Assembly: GCA_023436485.1 (NCBI GenBank) | Contig: JAEZIU010000336.1 | Coordinates: 1 to 20,664, forward strand | Origin: Bacillota bacterium | Lineage (GTDB): Bacteria > Bacillota > Clostridia > Acetivibrionales > DSM-1351 | Length of the DNA stretch: 20,664 nt | Reading direction: 5' to 3' | Shown here: in pieces, positions 7,927 through 16,336 of the stretch | Layout: every line of letters begins with the position of its first letter | Numbering within the stretch: the first letter of the stretch is position 1 | Notes under the pieces: generated by a model | Seen by the model: the letters and a program-made list of their open reading frames with translations, nothing else | Told to the model about the DNA's origin: nothing | The model's database searches: none | Translations under genes and position numbers: made by a program

Positions 7927-9735
7927 ATGCCTAGTGAACGACAGAAATATATTAGAAATTTTTGTATAATAGCACATATAGATCATGGTAAGTCAACCCT
8001 TGCAGACAGATTGCTGGAAAAAACCGGGGTTCTGACATCCAGAGAAATGCAAGAACAGGTTCTTGACAATATGGAGCTCGAAAGAGAACGTGGGATAACC
8101 ATAAAGGCACAAGCGGTCAGAATGGTATATAAAGCACCTGACGGTCATGAATACATTTATAATTTAATAGATACTCCGGGGCATGTTGACTTTAACTATG
8201 AGGTATCAAGGAGCCTTGCAGCTTGCGAAGGTGCAATACTTGTAGTTGATGCGGCACAGGGTATAGAAGCCCAGACTTTGGCAAATGTTTATCTTGCACT
8301 GGAGCACAATCTGGAAATAATGCCTGTTATCAACAAAATTGATCTTCCAAGTGCACAGCCTGATGTTGTTAAGAAGGAAATAGAAGATGTTATAGGTCTT
8401 GATGCTTCACAGGCACCAATGGTTTCAGCCAAGAACGGGATAAACATCCAAGAGGTTCTTGAGAAGATAGTTGATATGATTCCATGCCCGGACTCTGATG
8501 AAAATGCACCCCTTCGAGCTTTGATATTTGACTCATTCTATGACAGCTACAAAGGTGTCATAGTTTATATGAGGGTCAAGGAAGGTACTGTGAGAACAGG
8601 CGATATCATCAGAATGATGTACACTAAAAAAGAATTTGTTGTCACCGAGTTGGGATACCTAAAACCGGGAGGACTATCACCTGCCGATGAACTTAAGGCC
8701 GGTGATGTAGGATATATAGCGGCAAGTATCAAGAATGTAAGGGATACCCGTGTGGGTGATACCATAACCCTATCAGAAAATCCTGCAAAAGAACCACTAC
8801 CGGGATATAAAAAAGTAAATTCCATGGTTTTCTGTGGTATTTATCCAGCTGACGGATCAAAATACGGTGATCTTCGTGATGCTTTGGAAAAGCTGCAGCT
8901 AAATGATGCCGCACTTACCTTTGAGCCTGAATCTTCGGTTGCTCTTGGGTTTGGTTTTAGATGCGGATTCCTTGGACTGCTTCATATGGAAATAATTCAG
9001 GAAAGGCTTGAAAGAGAATACAACTTTGACTTGGTAACAACTGCTCCAAGTGTTATTTACAAGGTTACAACTACAAACGGCGACGTCATTGAAATAGACA
9101 ATCCTACCAATCTTCCGCCGGTTACCGAAATTGATAAGATGGAGGAACCTGTGGTAAAGGCAACAATAATGGTACCTACAGAATACGTTGGCAACATTAT
9201 GGAATTGTCTCAGGAGAGAAGAGGGCTATACAAGGATATGTCCTATATTGATGAGGGTAGGGCTATGCTTATCTATGAAATGCCTTTAAATGAAATAATA
9301 TATGATTTCTTTGATGCCTTGAAATCAAGAACCAAAGGTTATGCATCCTTTGACTATGAGCTTATTGGCTACAGGGAATCAGACCTTGTTAAGCTTGATA
9401 TAATGTTAAACAGTGAAGTTGTTGATGCTTTGTCTTTTATAGTCCACCGTGAAAAATCTGTTTCAAGAGGCAGGAGAATGACGGAAAAGCTAAAGGAATC
9501 AATACCAAGACAGATGTTTGAAATACCTATTCAGGCATGTATCGGAGGAAAGATAGTAGCCCGTGAAACCGTTAAGGCATTCAGAAAAGACGTTTTGGCA
9601 AAATGTTACGGAGGTGACATAACCAGAAAGAGAAAGCTCCTTGAAAAGCAGAAGGAAGGAAAGAAACGTATGCGTCAGGTAGGCTCTGTAGAAGTTCCAC
9701 AGGAAGCTTTCATGAGCGTTCTGAAGCTTGATTAA
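7927..9735 (+). CDS. lepA: Elongation factor 4 (ribosomal back-translocating GTPase)
   Basis: The product is 602 residues, full length for the family, from the ATG with GGAGG 7 nt upstream. The GTPase domain has G1 AHIDHGKST (16-24), G2 RGIT (55-58), G3 DTPGH with His86, G4 NKID (136-139) and G5 SAK (167-169). Domain II, the EF-G-like domains III and V, and the LepA-specific C-terminal domain with RKRKLLEKQKEGKKRMRQ and a final EVPQEAFMSVLKLD are all present. Family knowledge: it binds ribosomes, can back-translocate tRNA and affects initiation and ribosome biogenesis under stress. It has its own promoter and terminator and so appears monocistronic. In Bacillus lepA is followed by hemW and the hrcA-dnaK genes; here a nucleotidyltransferase follows, so that synteny breaks. 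Confidence 0.98.
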   Translation: MPSERQKYIRNFCIIAHIDHGKSTLADRLLEKTGVLTSREMQEQVLDNMELERERGITIKAQAVRMVYKAPDGHEYIYNLIDTPGHVDFNYEVSRSLAACEGAILVVDAAQGIEAQTLANVYLALEHNLEIMPVINKIDLPSAQPDVVKKEIEDVIGLDASQAPMVSAKNGINIQEVLEKIVDMIPCPDSDENAPLRALIFDSFYDSYKGVIVYMRVKEGTVRTGDIIRMMYTKKEFVVTELGYLKPGGLSPADELKAGDVGYIAASIKNVRDTRVGDTITLSENPAKEPLPGYKKVNSMVFCGIYPADGSKYGDLRDALEKLQLNDAALTFEPESSVALGFGFRCGFLGLLHMEIIQERLEREYNFDLVTTAPSVIYKVTTTNGDVIEIDNPTNLPPVTEIDKMEEPVVKATIMVPTEYVGNIMELSQERRGLYKDMSYIDEGRAMLIYEMPLNEIIYDFFDALKSRTKGYASFDYELIGYRESDLVKLDIMLNSEVVDALSFIVHREKSVSRGRRMTEKLKESIPRQMFEIPIQACIGGKIVARETVKAFRKDVLAKCYGGDITRKRKLLEKQKEGKKRMRQVGSVEVPQEAFMSVLKLD

Positions 9736-9750
9736 AAATATAAAAATGCA

Positions 9751-9784
9751 AAAAGACTGTGCAGATAAACTTGCACAGTCTTTT
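9751..9784 (+). terminator. Intrinsic terminator of lepA
   Basis: A perfect 13-bp stem (9751-9763 with 9772-9784, AAAAGACTGTGCA and its complement) has an 8-nt loop. The last four bases of the stem are T, and A bases on the left pair with them. It lies 15 bp after the lepA stop codon. Confidence 0.85.
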
Positions 9785-9973
9785 ATCAATTTTCAAAGAA
9801 ATTGCCATTACCAAATTTTCCGTGAGCCTATTTAGAATAGTTTCTATACATAAGGTAAAAATAATTTCATTATCATATTTGGAACAAATAAATAAAAAAG
9901 TTCCATTCAAATTTTGCAGTTTAATTGGACATACCAAAAGGTTATACAAAAACATTTTGAAAGGATGGATCTG

Positions 9974-12430
9974 ATGAAAGCTGTGATTATGGCAGGTGGA
10001 GAGGGTTCACGTCTAAGACCGCTGACCTGTAATAGGCCAAAACCTATGGTGCCAATTGCCAACAGGCCTGTAATGGAGCATATTATTGAGCTTTTGAAAA
10101 AATACGGGATCAGGGATATTGCGGTAACCTTGCAGTATATGCCGGAAAAGATTAAAGACTATTTTGACGATGGAAGCGAGTACGGAGTTAACCTTAAATA
10201 TTTTACGGAAGATGTTCCCCTTGGCACAGCCGGAAGCGTAAAAAATGCCGAGGAATTTTTGGATGAGACATTTATAGTTATAAGCGGAGATGCTCTGACG
10301 GATATTAATTTGCAACAGGCTCTTGAGTTTCACAATAAGAACCGGTCTATTGCGACACTGGTTTTAAAGAAAGTTGAGTGTCCTATAGAATATGGGGTTG
10401 TTGTAACAGGTGCAGATGGAAAAATTAGAAGATTCCTTGAAAAACCAAGCTGGGGAGAGGTTTTCAGCGATACTGTAAATACAGGTATTTATGTCTTGTC
10501 CCCTGAGGTACTTAAATATTTCGAAAAAGGAGTTGTTTTTGATTTCAGTAAGGATTTATTCCCAATCCTTTTGAAAAAAGATGAGCCAATGTATGGTTTT
10601 GTAACTCAAGATTACTGGTGTGATATTGGTGATCTTGATGCTTATGTTGGGGTACACACCGATATTTTGGATAAAAAGGTTAACATAAATATTAATGCCC
10701 GGGAAATAAGACAGGGAGTTTGGGCCTCAGAAGGAGCAGTAATATCAAAAGAAGCTGTAATCAAGCCTCCTGTATTAATAGGAAAAAATTCTGTTATAAA
10801 GGACGGCAGTGTACTGGGGCGCTACTCCGTAATAGGAGAGGACTGCCATATTGGTGAAGGCAGTACCACCAAAAGGAGTATTCTGTGGAATGGCTGCGTT
10901 TTGAAAAATAATGTACAGCTAAGAGGAAGCGTACTTTGCAGTAATGTTAAATGTAGGGAGAAAACAGCGGCTTTTGAAGGAACCGTTGTCGGTGAGAATT
11001 GTATTCTGGGTGAAAATTCCTTAATAAAGCCAGGAATAAAAGTCTGGCCTGAAAAGCACATTGACATGGGCACGGAAGTATGTTCAAACGTTGTTTGGGG
11101 TTCCAGATATTCAAAAAACCTTTTTGGAAGTAGAGGAATTTCCGGTGAAATTAATGTAGATATAACACCTGAATTTGCATCCAGATTGGCTGCGGCCTAC
11201 GGTGCTGTATGTAAAAAGGGTGCAGGACTGGCTGTCAGCTGTGATGAAGATGATGCTTTGAAAATGATAAAAAATGCCTGTCTGTCAGGGATGCTTTCAG
11301 CAGGTGCAGAAGCCTATGATTTGGGAACATCATTGTTGCCGGTTGTCAGGTCTGCCATACGCTATTATAATTTAGCCGGTGGTATTCATATTTCGGAAGC
11401 AAATAAAAAAGGCAAAATTGTAATAGATATTTTGGATAATCTGGGAAGAAATATTTCCAGAAATCAAGAGAGAAAAATTGAAAACTGCTATATCAGGGAA
11501 GACTTCGCCAGATGCGAGGCAGATGAAATAAAAACAGTAATTAATGTTCCCGATCATAAAGTATTCTATATACGCAGTATTATAAACCATACAATATCAG
11601 AAAATCATGATTTAAAAATAGCTTTAATCGCACCCCCTGGTGATTTAAAGAGTATAGTGTCAACATTATTAAACGAGTTTAATTGCCGATATGAATTTGT
11701 AAATACAAAAGAAACCCATGATAAAAGAAAAAGCCTTTTTTCCGATTTAAAAGCACTTTCTCAAGTTGTGAAACACGGAGGCTTTGATGTGGGAGTTTAT
11801 TTTGCAAACTCATATGATAAGATATTCCTTATAGATACGAAGGGCAGAGTAATAGCTGACGACTTGTATATGGCGCTTATTTCATACATTCATTTGAAAT
11901 TAAAAGCCGGCAACAAGGTTATAGTTCCATTGAATGCCAGCAATGTAATTGAAAAAATGGCAGGCGAGAATAAAGATAGGGTTGTAAGAACAAAGACCTC
12001 AACCAAAGAGCTAATGAGCAGGATACTTGAGGATGAACATGACGAAAGTATGTTGGATTTCTTTGCAATGAATTTTGATCCGATAGAAGCTTTTGTCAGA
12101 ATAATAGACTATATGGCGTTTAGAGGAACAAGCCTTGCAAGGATAGTGGACTCGATACCCGATTTTCATATCATAAAAAAAGATGTAAAATGCTCCTGGT
12201 CTGCAAAAGGAAAGGTCATTAGAGCTATTATCGAGGAAAATTCAAACAGTGTAGAAACAATTGAAGGAGTTAAAGTAGTAGGTGATAAGGGATGGGTTCT
12301 CGTATTGCCGGATGCGGAAAAACCTGTTTGTAGGGTAATAGGGGAAGGGTATACGCAAGAATTTGCCCATGAATTAACAGATATTTTTGTAGATAAAGTA
12401 AAATCAATCAGCCAAAACAAGATAACTTAA
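9974..12430 (+). CDS. Sugar-phosphate nucleotidyltransferase fused to a degenerate phosphohexomutase domain
   Basis: The product is 818 residues from the ATG at 9974 (AGGA 8 nt upstream; MKAVIMAGG is the usual family start). Residues 1-235 are a nucleotidyltransferase with signature GGEGSRLRPLT...RPKPM (8-25), GD at 105-106, EKP (156-158), NTG (169-171) and CDIGD (216-220), all intact. Residues 250-370 are left-handed beta-helix repeats. Residues 380-818 have the phosphoglucomutase/phosphomannomutase fold, but the active loops are lost: the TASHNP loop reads SEANKK (474-479; catalytic Ser replaced by Ala476), the DGDADR metal loop reads ANSYDK (611-616), and the RPSGTEP phosphate loop reads LPDAEKP (778-784). 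Such proteins are usually labelled mannose-1-phosphate guanylyltransferase/phosphomannomutase. Here only NDP-sugar synthesis looks possible, and the sugar and the nucleotide are not fixed by sequence. It lies between terminators, probably as a single-gene unit. Confidence 0.9.
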   Translation: MKAVIMAGGEGSRLRPLTCNRPKPMVPIANRPVMEHIIELLKKYGIRDIAVTLQYMPEKIKDYFDDGSEYGVNLKYFTEDVPLGTAGSVKNAEEFLDETFIVISGDALTDINLQQALEFHNKNRSIATLVLKKVECPIEYGVVVTGADGKIRRFLEKPSWGEVFSDTVNTGIYVLSPEVLKYFEKGVVFDFSKDLFPILLKKDEPMYGFVTQDYWCDIGDLDAYVGVHTDILDKKVNININAREIRQGVWASEGAVISKEAVIKPPVLIGKNSVIKDGSVLGRYSVIGEDCHIGEGSTTKRSILWNGCVLKNNVQLRGSVLCSNVKCREKTAAFEGTVVGENCILGENSLIKPGIKVWPEKHIDMGTEVCSNVVWGSRYSKNLFGSRGISGEINVDITPEFASRLAAAYGAVCKKGAGLAVSCDEDDALKMIKNACLSGMLSAGAEAYDLGTSLLPVVRSAIRYYNLAGGIHISEANKKGKIVIDILDNLGRNISRNQERKIENCYIREDFARCEADEIKTVINVPDHKVFYIRSIINHTISENHDLKIALIAPPGDLKSIVSTLLNEFNCRYEFVNTKETHDKRKSLFSDLKALSQVVKHGGFDVGVYFANSYDKIFLIDTKGRVIADDLYMALISYIHLKLKAGNKVIVPLNASNVIEKMAGENKDRVVRTKTSTKELMSRILEDEHDESMLDFFAMNFDPIEAFVRIIDYMAFRGTSLARIVDSIPDFHIIKKDVKCSWSAKGKVIRAIIEENSNSVETIEGVKVVGDKGWVLVLPDAEKPVCRVIGEGYTQEFAHELTDIFVDKVKSISQNKIT

Positions 12431-12435
12431 AAATT

Positions 12436-12471
12436 AATGCATCTGACTCTATAAGTTTCAGATGCATTTTT
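12436..12471 (+). terminator. Intrinsic terminator after the nucleotidyltransferase fusion gene
   Basis: A perfect 11-bp stem (12436-12446 with 12458-12468, AATGCATCTGA and its complement) has an 11-nt loop. A run of five T (12467-12471) starts at the end of the stem. It lies 5 bp after the stop codon. Confidence 0.85.
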
Positions 12472-12530
12472 AAACAAAATAAGAGGTATGATATCTGCAA
12501 AGATTATTGATGTGAAATAACAAGTATTGT

Positions 12531-12538
12531 GGTAGAAT
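12531..12538 (+). promoter_or_regulatory. Possible extended -10 promoter of thpR
   Basis: TAGAAT (12533-12538) is preceded by TGG, an extended -10 arrangement, 30 bp before the thpR start codon. The best -35-like hexamer, TTGATG at 12507-12512, is 20 bp away, which is too far for a normal spacer, so the assignment rests on the extended -10 alone. Confidence 0.35.
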
Positions 12539-12568
12539 TTACCTAAATGTAAAATGGAGTTGATCAGA

Positions 12569-13111
12569 ATGAGAGTGTTTTTCGCTATTGAATTTGATGA
12601 TGATATAAAGTCCTATTTATCTGAAATTCAGCAGGAAGTCAGACAGTATAGTGCTTCAGGGAATTTTTCATTAAAGGAAAATTTCCATCTGACTTTGAGA
12701 TTTATAGGTGAACAGAGTATGGAGCGGGTCGACAATCTGAAACAGGTATTAAGAGATACAGCCCGGTTTCAGGAGTTTCAGCTTAAATTGGAAAAAATGG
12801 GAAGTTTCAAGAAAGGAAACAGAAGTATAATATGGTTGGGACTGGAAAAAAGTTCTCAGCTTCAACAGCTGTATAATAATATGGAAAATATCCTATCTCA
12901 AAACGGATATCAAAAGGAGGAAAGAAGCTATAATCCTCACATAACTCTGGCAAGGGAAGTAAAAATAATGGATTTTAACAGTATGGCAGAAAAAACAGAA
13001 ATTGAGAAGCTTACTGTAAAAGTTAAATCAATCTCTCTGATGGAGAGTAAGCGAATTAATGACAAGCTTGCTTATATTCCGTTGGAAAGGATTCAACTGC
13101 TGCTTACCTGA
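12569..13111 (+). CDS. thpR: RNA 2',3'-cyclic 3'-phosphodiesterase (2H family)
   Basis: The product is 180 residues from the ATG at 12569, which has TGGAG 9 nt upstream. The ATG at 12554 overlaps that site and is not preferred. MRVFFAIEF is the usual family start. The two 2H phosphoesterase motifs are intact: HLTL (40-43, within FHLTLRFIG) and HITL (124-127, within YNPHITLAR). The ELxxVKS-like end (VKSISLMESKR) is also typical. Members hydrolyse 2',3'-cyclic phosphate ends to 2'-phosphates and were first described as 2'-5' RNA ligases; the physiological substrate is uncertain. The gene stands alone between a terminator upstream and the HtrA promoter downstream. Confidence 0.92.
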   Translation: MRVFFAIEFDDDIKSYLSEIQQEVRQYSASGNFSLKENFHLTLRFIGEQSMERVDNLKQVLRDTARFQEFQLKLEKMGSFKKGNRSIIWLGLEKSSQLQQLYNNMENILSQNGYQKEERSYNPHITLAREVKIMDFNSMAEKTEIEKLTVKVKSISLMESKRINDKLAYIPLERIQLLLT

Positions 13112-13140
13112 CACATTAAAAAAGTTACAGATTCGTCTAA

Positions 13141-13169
13141 TTGTATTCAAGTAATTATAATGATAAAAT
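13141..13169 (+). promoter_or_regulatory. Candidate sigma-A promoter of the htrA-rarA gene run
   Basis: TTGTAT (13141-13146) and TAAAAT (13164-13169) are 17 bp apart, and TGA immediately before TAAAAT gives an extended -10. The start codon of the protease gene lies 67 bp downstream. The -35 is poor, so the extended -10 carries the prediction. Confidence 0.45.
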
Positions 13170-13236
13170 ATTACTCAAATAGCATTTATAGCATTTTAGG
13201 ACATGGGTTACAAAAGACACTTATACGGAGGTAAAA

Positions 13237-14370
13237 ATGAAAAGAATTAATTTAGCAAAATGTGCAGTTCTCGTTTTTGTTTTCATTTTATGCACTACAA
13301 ATAGCTTTGCAGCCGGATCTACACTTAGGATAAACGGGCAGGAATTATCTGAAGGAATAAAAACTATTGAGGGTAAGCAGTATATTTCTGTAGATGCTCT
13401 ATCCTCTCATTTAGATGGAGTTACCGTAACGCAGGGGAACAGTTCAATTGAAATAAATTCATCAGATAGAATATCAAATGTAGTATCAAAAGTAAGCCCC
13501 TCTGTTGTTGGAATTATTGGAAAATTGAAAGAAAGCAGTTACGAATATGATGAAACGTCAGACAATATCGTATTTGGTACAGGCGTTATATATCGTAGTA
13601 ACGGTTACATAGTGACAAATGCTCATGTTGTAAAAGATATGGAGAGCATTGTTGTAGTCCTTTCAAACAGTAAAGCATACAAGGCAAGGCTCAAAGCTAT
13701 TGATGAGGATCTTGATCTGGCAGAAATAAAGATTGATAAAGGGGGTCTCCAACCCGCATCTTTTGGAGATATTTCAAAAGTAGCAGTGGGTGATGAAGTT
13801 GTTGCAATAGGGACACCATTATCCTTCGGATTGAGAAATTCTGCTACAAGGGGAATAATCAGCGGGATGAACAGGTCTGAAAACAGACAGTACAGATTTT
13901 TACAGACAGACGCTGCTATTAATTCAGGGAACAGCGGTGGCCCATTGGTAAATATGAAAGGTGAAGTTGTAGGAATAAATTCATGGGTTTATGCAGGAAT
14001 AGGTGTACAGGGTATGGGATTTTCAATACCTGTAGACACGGTTAAATATGCCATAGACCAATTTGAGAAGTTTGGGAAAATCAGACGACCTTATCTTGGC
14101 TTGGCTTTTACCGACAGTATTACATCTATATACGGCTTACCCAATACCGCATCAGGAGTAACTGTAAAATCAATAGAAAAAAACGCTCCTGCTCAGAGAT
14201 ATAATATTAAAGTTGATGATAGACTGATTTCTATTAATGGCGTCAAGGTCAACTCAACAACAGACTACAATGAAGAAATGAAGAAGTATCTGCCTGGCGA
14301 CATTGCTGAATTCAAATTACAGCGTGATAACCGGGAATTGGATATTACTATTACCTTTGGAGAAAAATAA
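13237..14370 (+). CDS. HtrA/DegP-like secreted serine protease with PDZ domain
   Basis: The product is 377 residues, with GGAGG 7 nt before the ATG. A signal peptide (about 1-26, ending SFAAG) replaces the membrane anchor usual in Gram-positive HtrA. Residues 27-75 resemble half of a copper amine oxidase N-terminal-like domain (LRINGQEL, GKQYISVDALSSHL). The trypsin-like domain (about 80-275) has the complete triad: His130 in TNAHVV, Asp160 in DLDLAEIK and Ser233 in GNSGGPL. A PDZ domain (about 285-375) contains YLGLAF, GVTVKSIEKNAPA and DDRLISINGVKV. It probably degrades or refolds damaged proteins outside the membrane. The next gene starts 22 bp downstream and carries a related N-terminal domain, so the two secreted proteins may work together. 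The signal sequence could also remain as an anchor. Confidence 0.9.
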   Translation: MKRINLAKCAVLVFVFILCTTNSFAAGSTLRINGQELSEGIKTIEGKQYISVDALSSHLDGVTVTQGNSSIEINSSDRISNVVSKVSPSVVGIIGKLKESSYEYDETSDNIVFGTGVIYRSNGYIVTNAHVVKDMESIVVVLSNSKAYKARLKAIDEDLDLAEIKIDKGGLQPASFGDISKVAVGDEVVAIGTPLSFGLRNSATRGIISGMNRSENRQYRFLQTDAAINSGNSGGPLVNMKGEVVGINSWVYAGIGVQGMGFSIPVDTVKYAIDQFEKFGKIRRPYLGLAFTDSITSIYGLPNTASGVTVKSIEKNAPAQRYNIKVDDRLISINGVKVNSTTDYNEEMKKYLPGDIAEFKLQRDNRELDITITFGEK

Positions 14371-14392
14371 CATTAAATAAGGGCGTGCAGAT

Positions 14393-16327
14393 ATGAAAAT
14401 TAAGAAATATATAAGTATTCTCATTGTTTTGACAATTCTTTTGACAAGCATTTCAGGTACATATGCAGCTGACGATAACAAGACGATAATAGAATTCAGG
14501 GCAGGCATCAACCGGATTTGTGTTAATGGAAATTATTCGGACATAACCGAAGCACCATACATTATTGACGGTACTTTTATGATACCTCTGGAGTGGTTTG
14601 CAGATACCATTGGTGCGGAAGTAAGCAAAACCTCCGAGAGAAGTGAAAGTATAATTTACAGCGGAAATAGTGCTGAGATAAGTATAGGTCAAACCGTATA
14701 CACATCAAACTATGAACAAAAGATCATGTCCGTTGCTCCGGTACAGAAAAATAACAGTACCATGGTCCCTACGGATTTTATATCATCCAATTTTCCAGTG
14801 ACTGTGACAAATGATGTGGATAGAGGCACAGTGAAAATTGTTCTTGAAGACGACGGTGCATTAAGCGATTTGTCATTTCTTACAGGCGGTATAAGTACAC
14901 CTAAAATAGGTAATAGCTTTTTTGGATGGAGTCTTAGTGTGCCTTCCGGGTCAAGAATTATATCAAACAGTTTCAAGTCCGACTCCATTCAGTTGACAAA
15001 CGAGGGCAGAGGGTTGTATTTTGAAATTAAGGTTGAAGCCAAAAACGGCAGGACATTGACACAATATTCAAATACATTCAAGCTTGAGAACAGTACCGAA
15101 GAATCTAATTTAAACTTAAAAGCTAAAGTCCCGTACTTTGAGTGTTCAGGTATAACTGAATACGATGAACCTACAAGAACAAGGATATATGATAAAGGTC
15201 AGTATTTTTACTCTTTGACATTAGGATGCTATGACGGAAGTGTTTCTTCCAAACATCTGATAACGGACAAGTATTATTCAGATATTATAAGCTCCTTTAG
15301 CCTTGAATATAAGGGCAATGTAAAAGGAGTACAGGATCTTTCAAAAGTAGTTAACGGTAAAGTTAACTATTATAACTATATTTCATTCTCATCCCGTAAT
15401 AAGTACCTTTCATGGTCTATGGATATTCCTGCAAACTGGAACAATCTACAGATTTCAAGTAATCAGTTAACAACTTTTCTGGGACTTGATACAAAACACT
15501 ATGTTCAAATTGCTGTAAACATTTTGGGAGAGAAGACTTTGGGACAATATGTGGAGAATATTAAAAAAGGTTATGACAAAAACTTTAGTCCAAAGTCATA
15601 TACCTTTGTCAGTGCCGGAGAAAGAAATTTAGCCGGAACGACCGCTAAAAACCTAAAGCTCAAGATAAAACAGGGTGGCAAAAGCTACATTATTGACGAA
15701 TATTATTTCCAGAATGGTTCATTTGTATATGAAATATCATTAAAACTTCCTGAAAAAGAATATTCAAAAGCAAAAAGCGAATATCTGAATACGGTTGATA
15801 AAATAACAATATTCAGCGAAAAAGGAGATAAGCTGGTTGAAGAAATAAGTGATTTTAACGCCTCAAAAGAGGAGGACAGGGTATCTCCAAATGACAAACC
15901 CTTTAATTATGCAAATAAAGCCTATAAATGGAATTTGAAAATACCGGGCTACTGGACGGATACCAATATGTATAACACTATACAATTCAACAATCCAAAT
16001 TCAAACGCATTTATAATGATTGAGGCTAATAAGAATACTCCTGAAATCGAAAATCTTTCAGACAAGGAACTTAGCTCGATTATGTCAATGCCTGGTTATA
16101 AACTCACCTCAAAAAGTACCACATCTGACAAGGGAACGAAAGTCAGAAACTATACATACCGAGCTGAGGATGAAGAACAGGATTTGTACGGAACTGCACA
16201 AATCCACGTTTTTGAAAAAGGAAATAATTCATATATATTTATGAGCTTCTTGCCGGACCTGACCGCTACTGATAAGGCAATCAAGGAGATTAATGATATT
16301 TGGAAATCATTCACAGTCACAAAATAA
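14393..16327 (+). CDS. Secreted protein with copper-amine-oxidase-N-like domain and three tandem modules
   Basis: The product is 644 residues with a clear signal peptide (1-25, ending TYAAD). Residues about 33-152 resemble a copper amine oxidase N-terminal-like domain (INRICVNG, MIPLEWFADTIGAEV, NSTMVPTDFISSNF). Three divergent modules follow, at about 174-310, 333-476 and 506-644. Each opens with an aromatic-x-Trp-(4 residues)-Pro pattern: FGWSLSVP, LSWSMDIP, YKWNLKIP, the last two continuing to a second Trp (W349, W521). Each ends in a beta-rich stretch. I do not recognise a named enzyme family, and no catalytic motif is visible. The gene lies 22 bp after the HtrA-like gene and 9 bp before rarA, so all are probably on one transcript. 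A binding or structural role at the cell surface is the likeliest reading, but it is inferred. The ribosome binding site is modest (AAGGGCG). Confidence 0.75.
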   Translation: MKIKKYISILIVLTILLTSISGTYAADDNKTIIEFRAGINRICVNGNYSDITEAPYIIDGTFMIPLEWFADTIGAEVSKTSERSESIIYSGNSAEISIGQTVYTSNYEQKIMSVAPVQKNNSTMVPTDFISSNFPVTVTNDVDRGTVKIVLEDDGALSDLSFLTGGISTPKIGNSFFGWSLSVPSGSRIISNSFKSDSIQLTNEGRGLYFEIKVEAKNGRTLTQYSNTFKLENSTEESNLNLKAKVPYFECSGITEYDEPTRTRIYDKGQYFYSLTLGCYDGSVSSKHLITDKYYSDIISSFSLEYKGNVKGVQDLSKVVNGKVNYYNYISFSSRNKYLSWSMDIPANWNNLQISSNQLTTFLGLDTKHYVQIAVNILGEKTLGQYVENIKKGYDKNFSPKSYTFVSAGERNLAGTTAKNLKLKIKQGGKSYIIDEYYFQNGSFVYEISLKLPEKEYSKAKSEYLNTVDKITIFSEKGDKLVEEISDFNASKEEDRVSPNDKPFNYANKAYKWNLKIPGYWTDTNMYNTIQFNNPNSNAFIMIEANKNTPEIENLSDKELSSIMSMPGYKLTSKSTTSDKGTKVRNYTYRAEDEEQDLYGTAQIHVFEKGNNSYIFMSFLPDLTATDKAIKEINDIWKSFTVTK

Positions 16328-16336
16328 AGGTGTAAT

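Noticed and set aside
9881..9909. Inverted repeat GGAAC...GTTCC in the lepA-nucleotidyltransferase gap
   Set aside because: The arms are only 5 bp with a long AT-rich loop; no terminator T-run or known operator pattern is present.
9759..9974. A 71-codon plus-strand open frame between lepA and the nucleotidyltransferase gene, and minus-strand frames over the same stretch
   Set aside because: It starts inside the lepA terminator, has no ribosome binding site and no recognisable protein features. The stretch 9785-9973 appears non-coding, and I see no convincing promoter in it.
4027..13205. A 17-bp near-identical word, TAGCNTTTTAGGACATG, at 4027-4043 and 13189-13205, both between genes
   Set aside because: In 20 kb of AT-rich DNA about one such pair is expected by chance, and the two copies lie in opposite orientation relative to the genes they precede.
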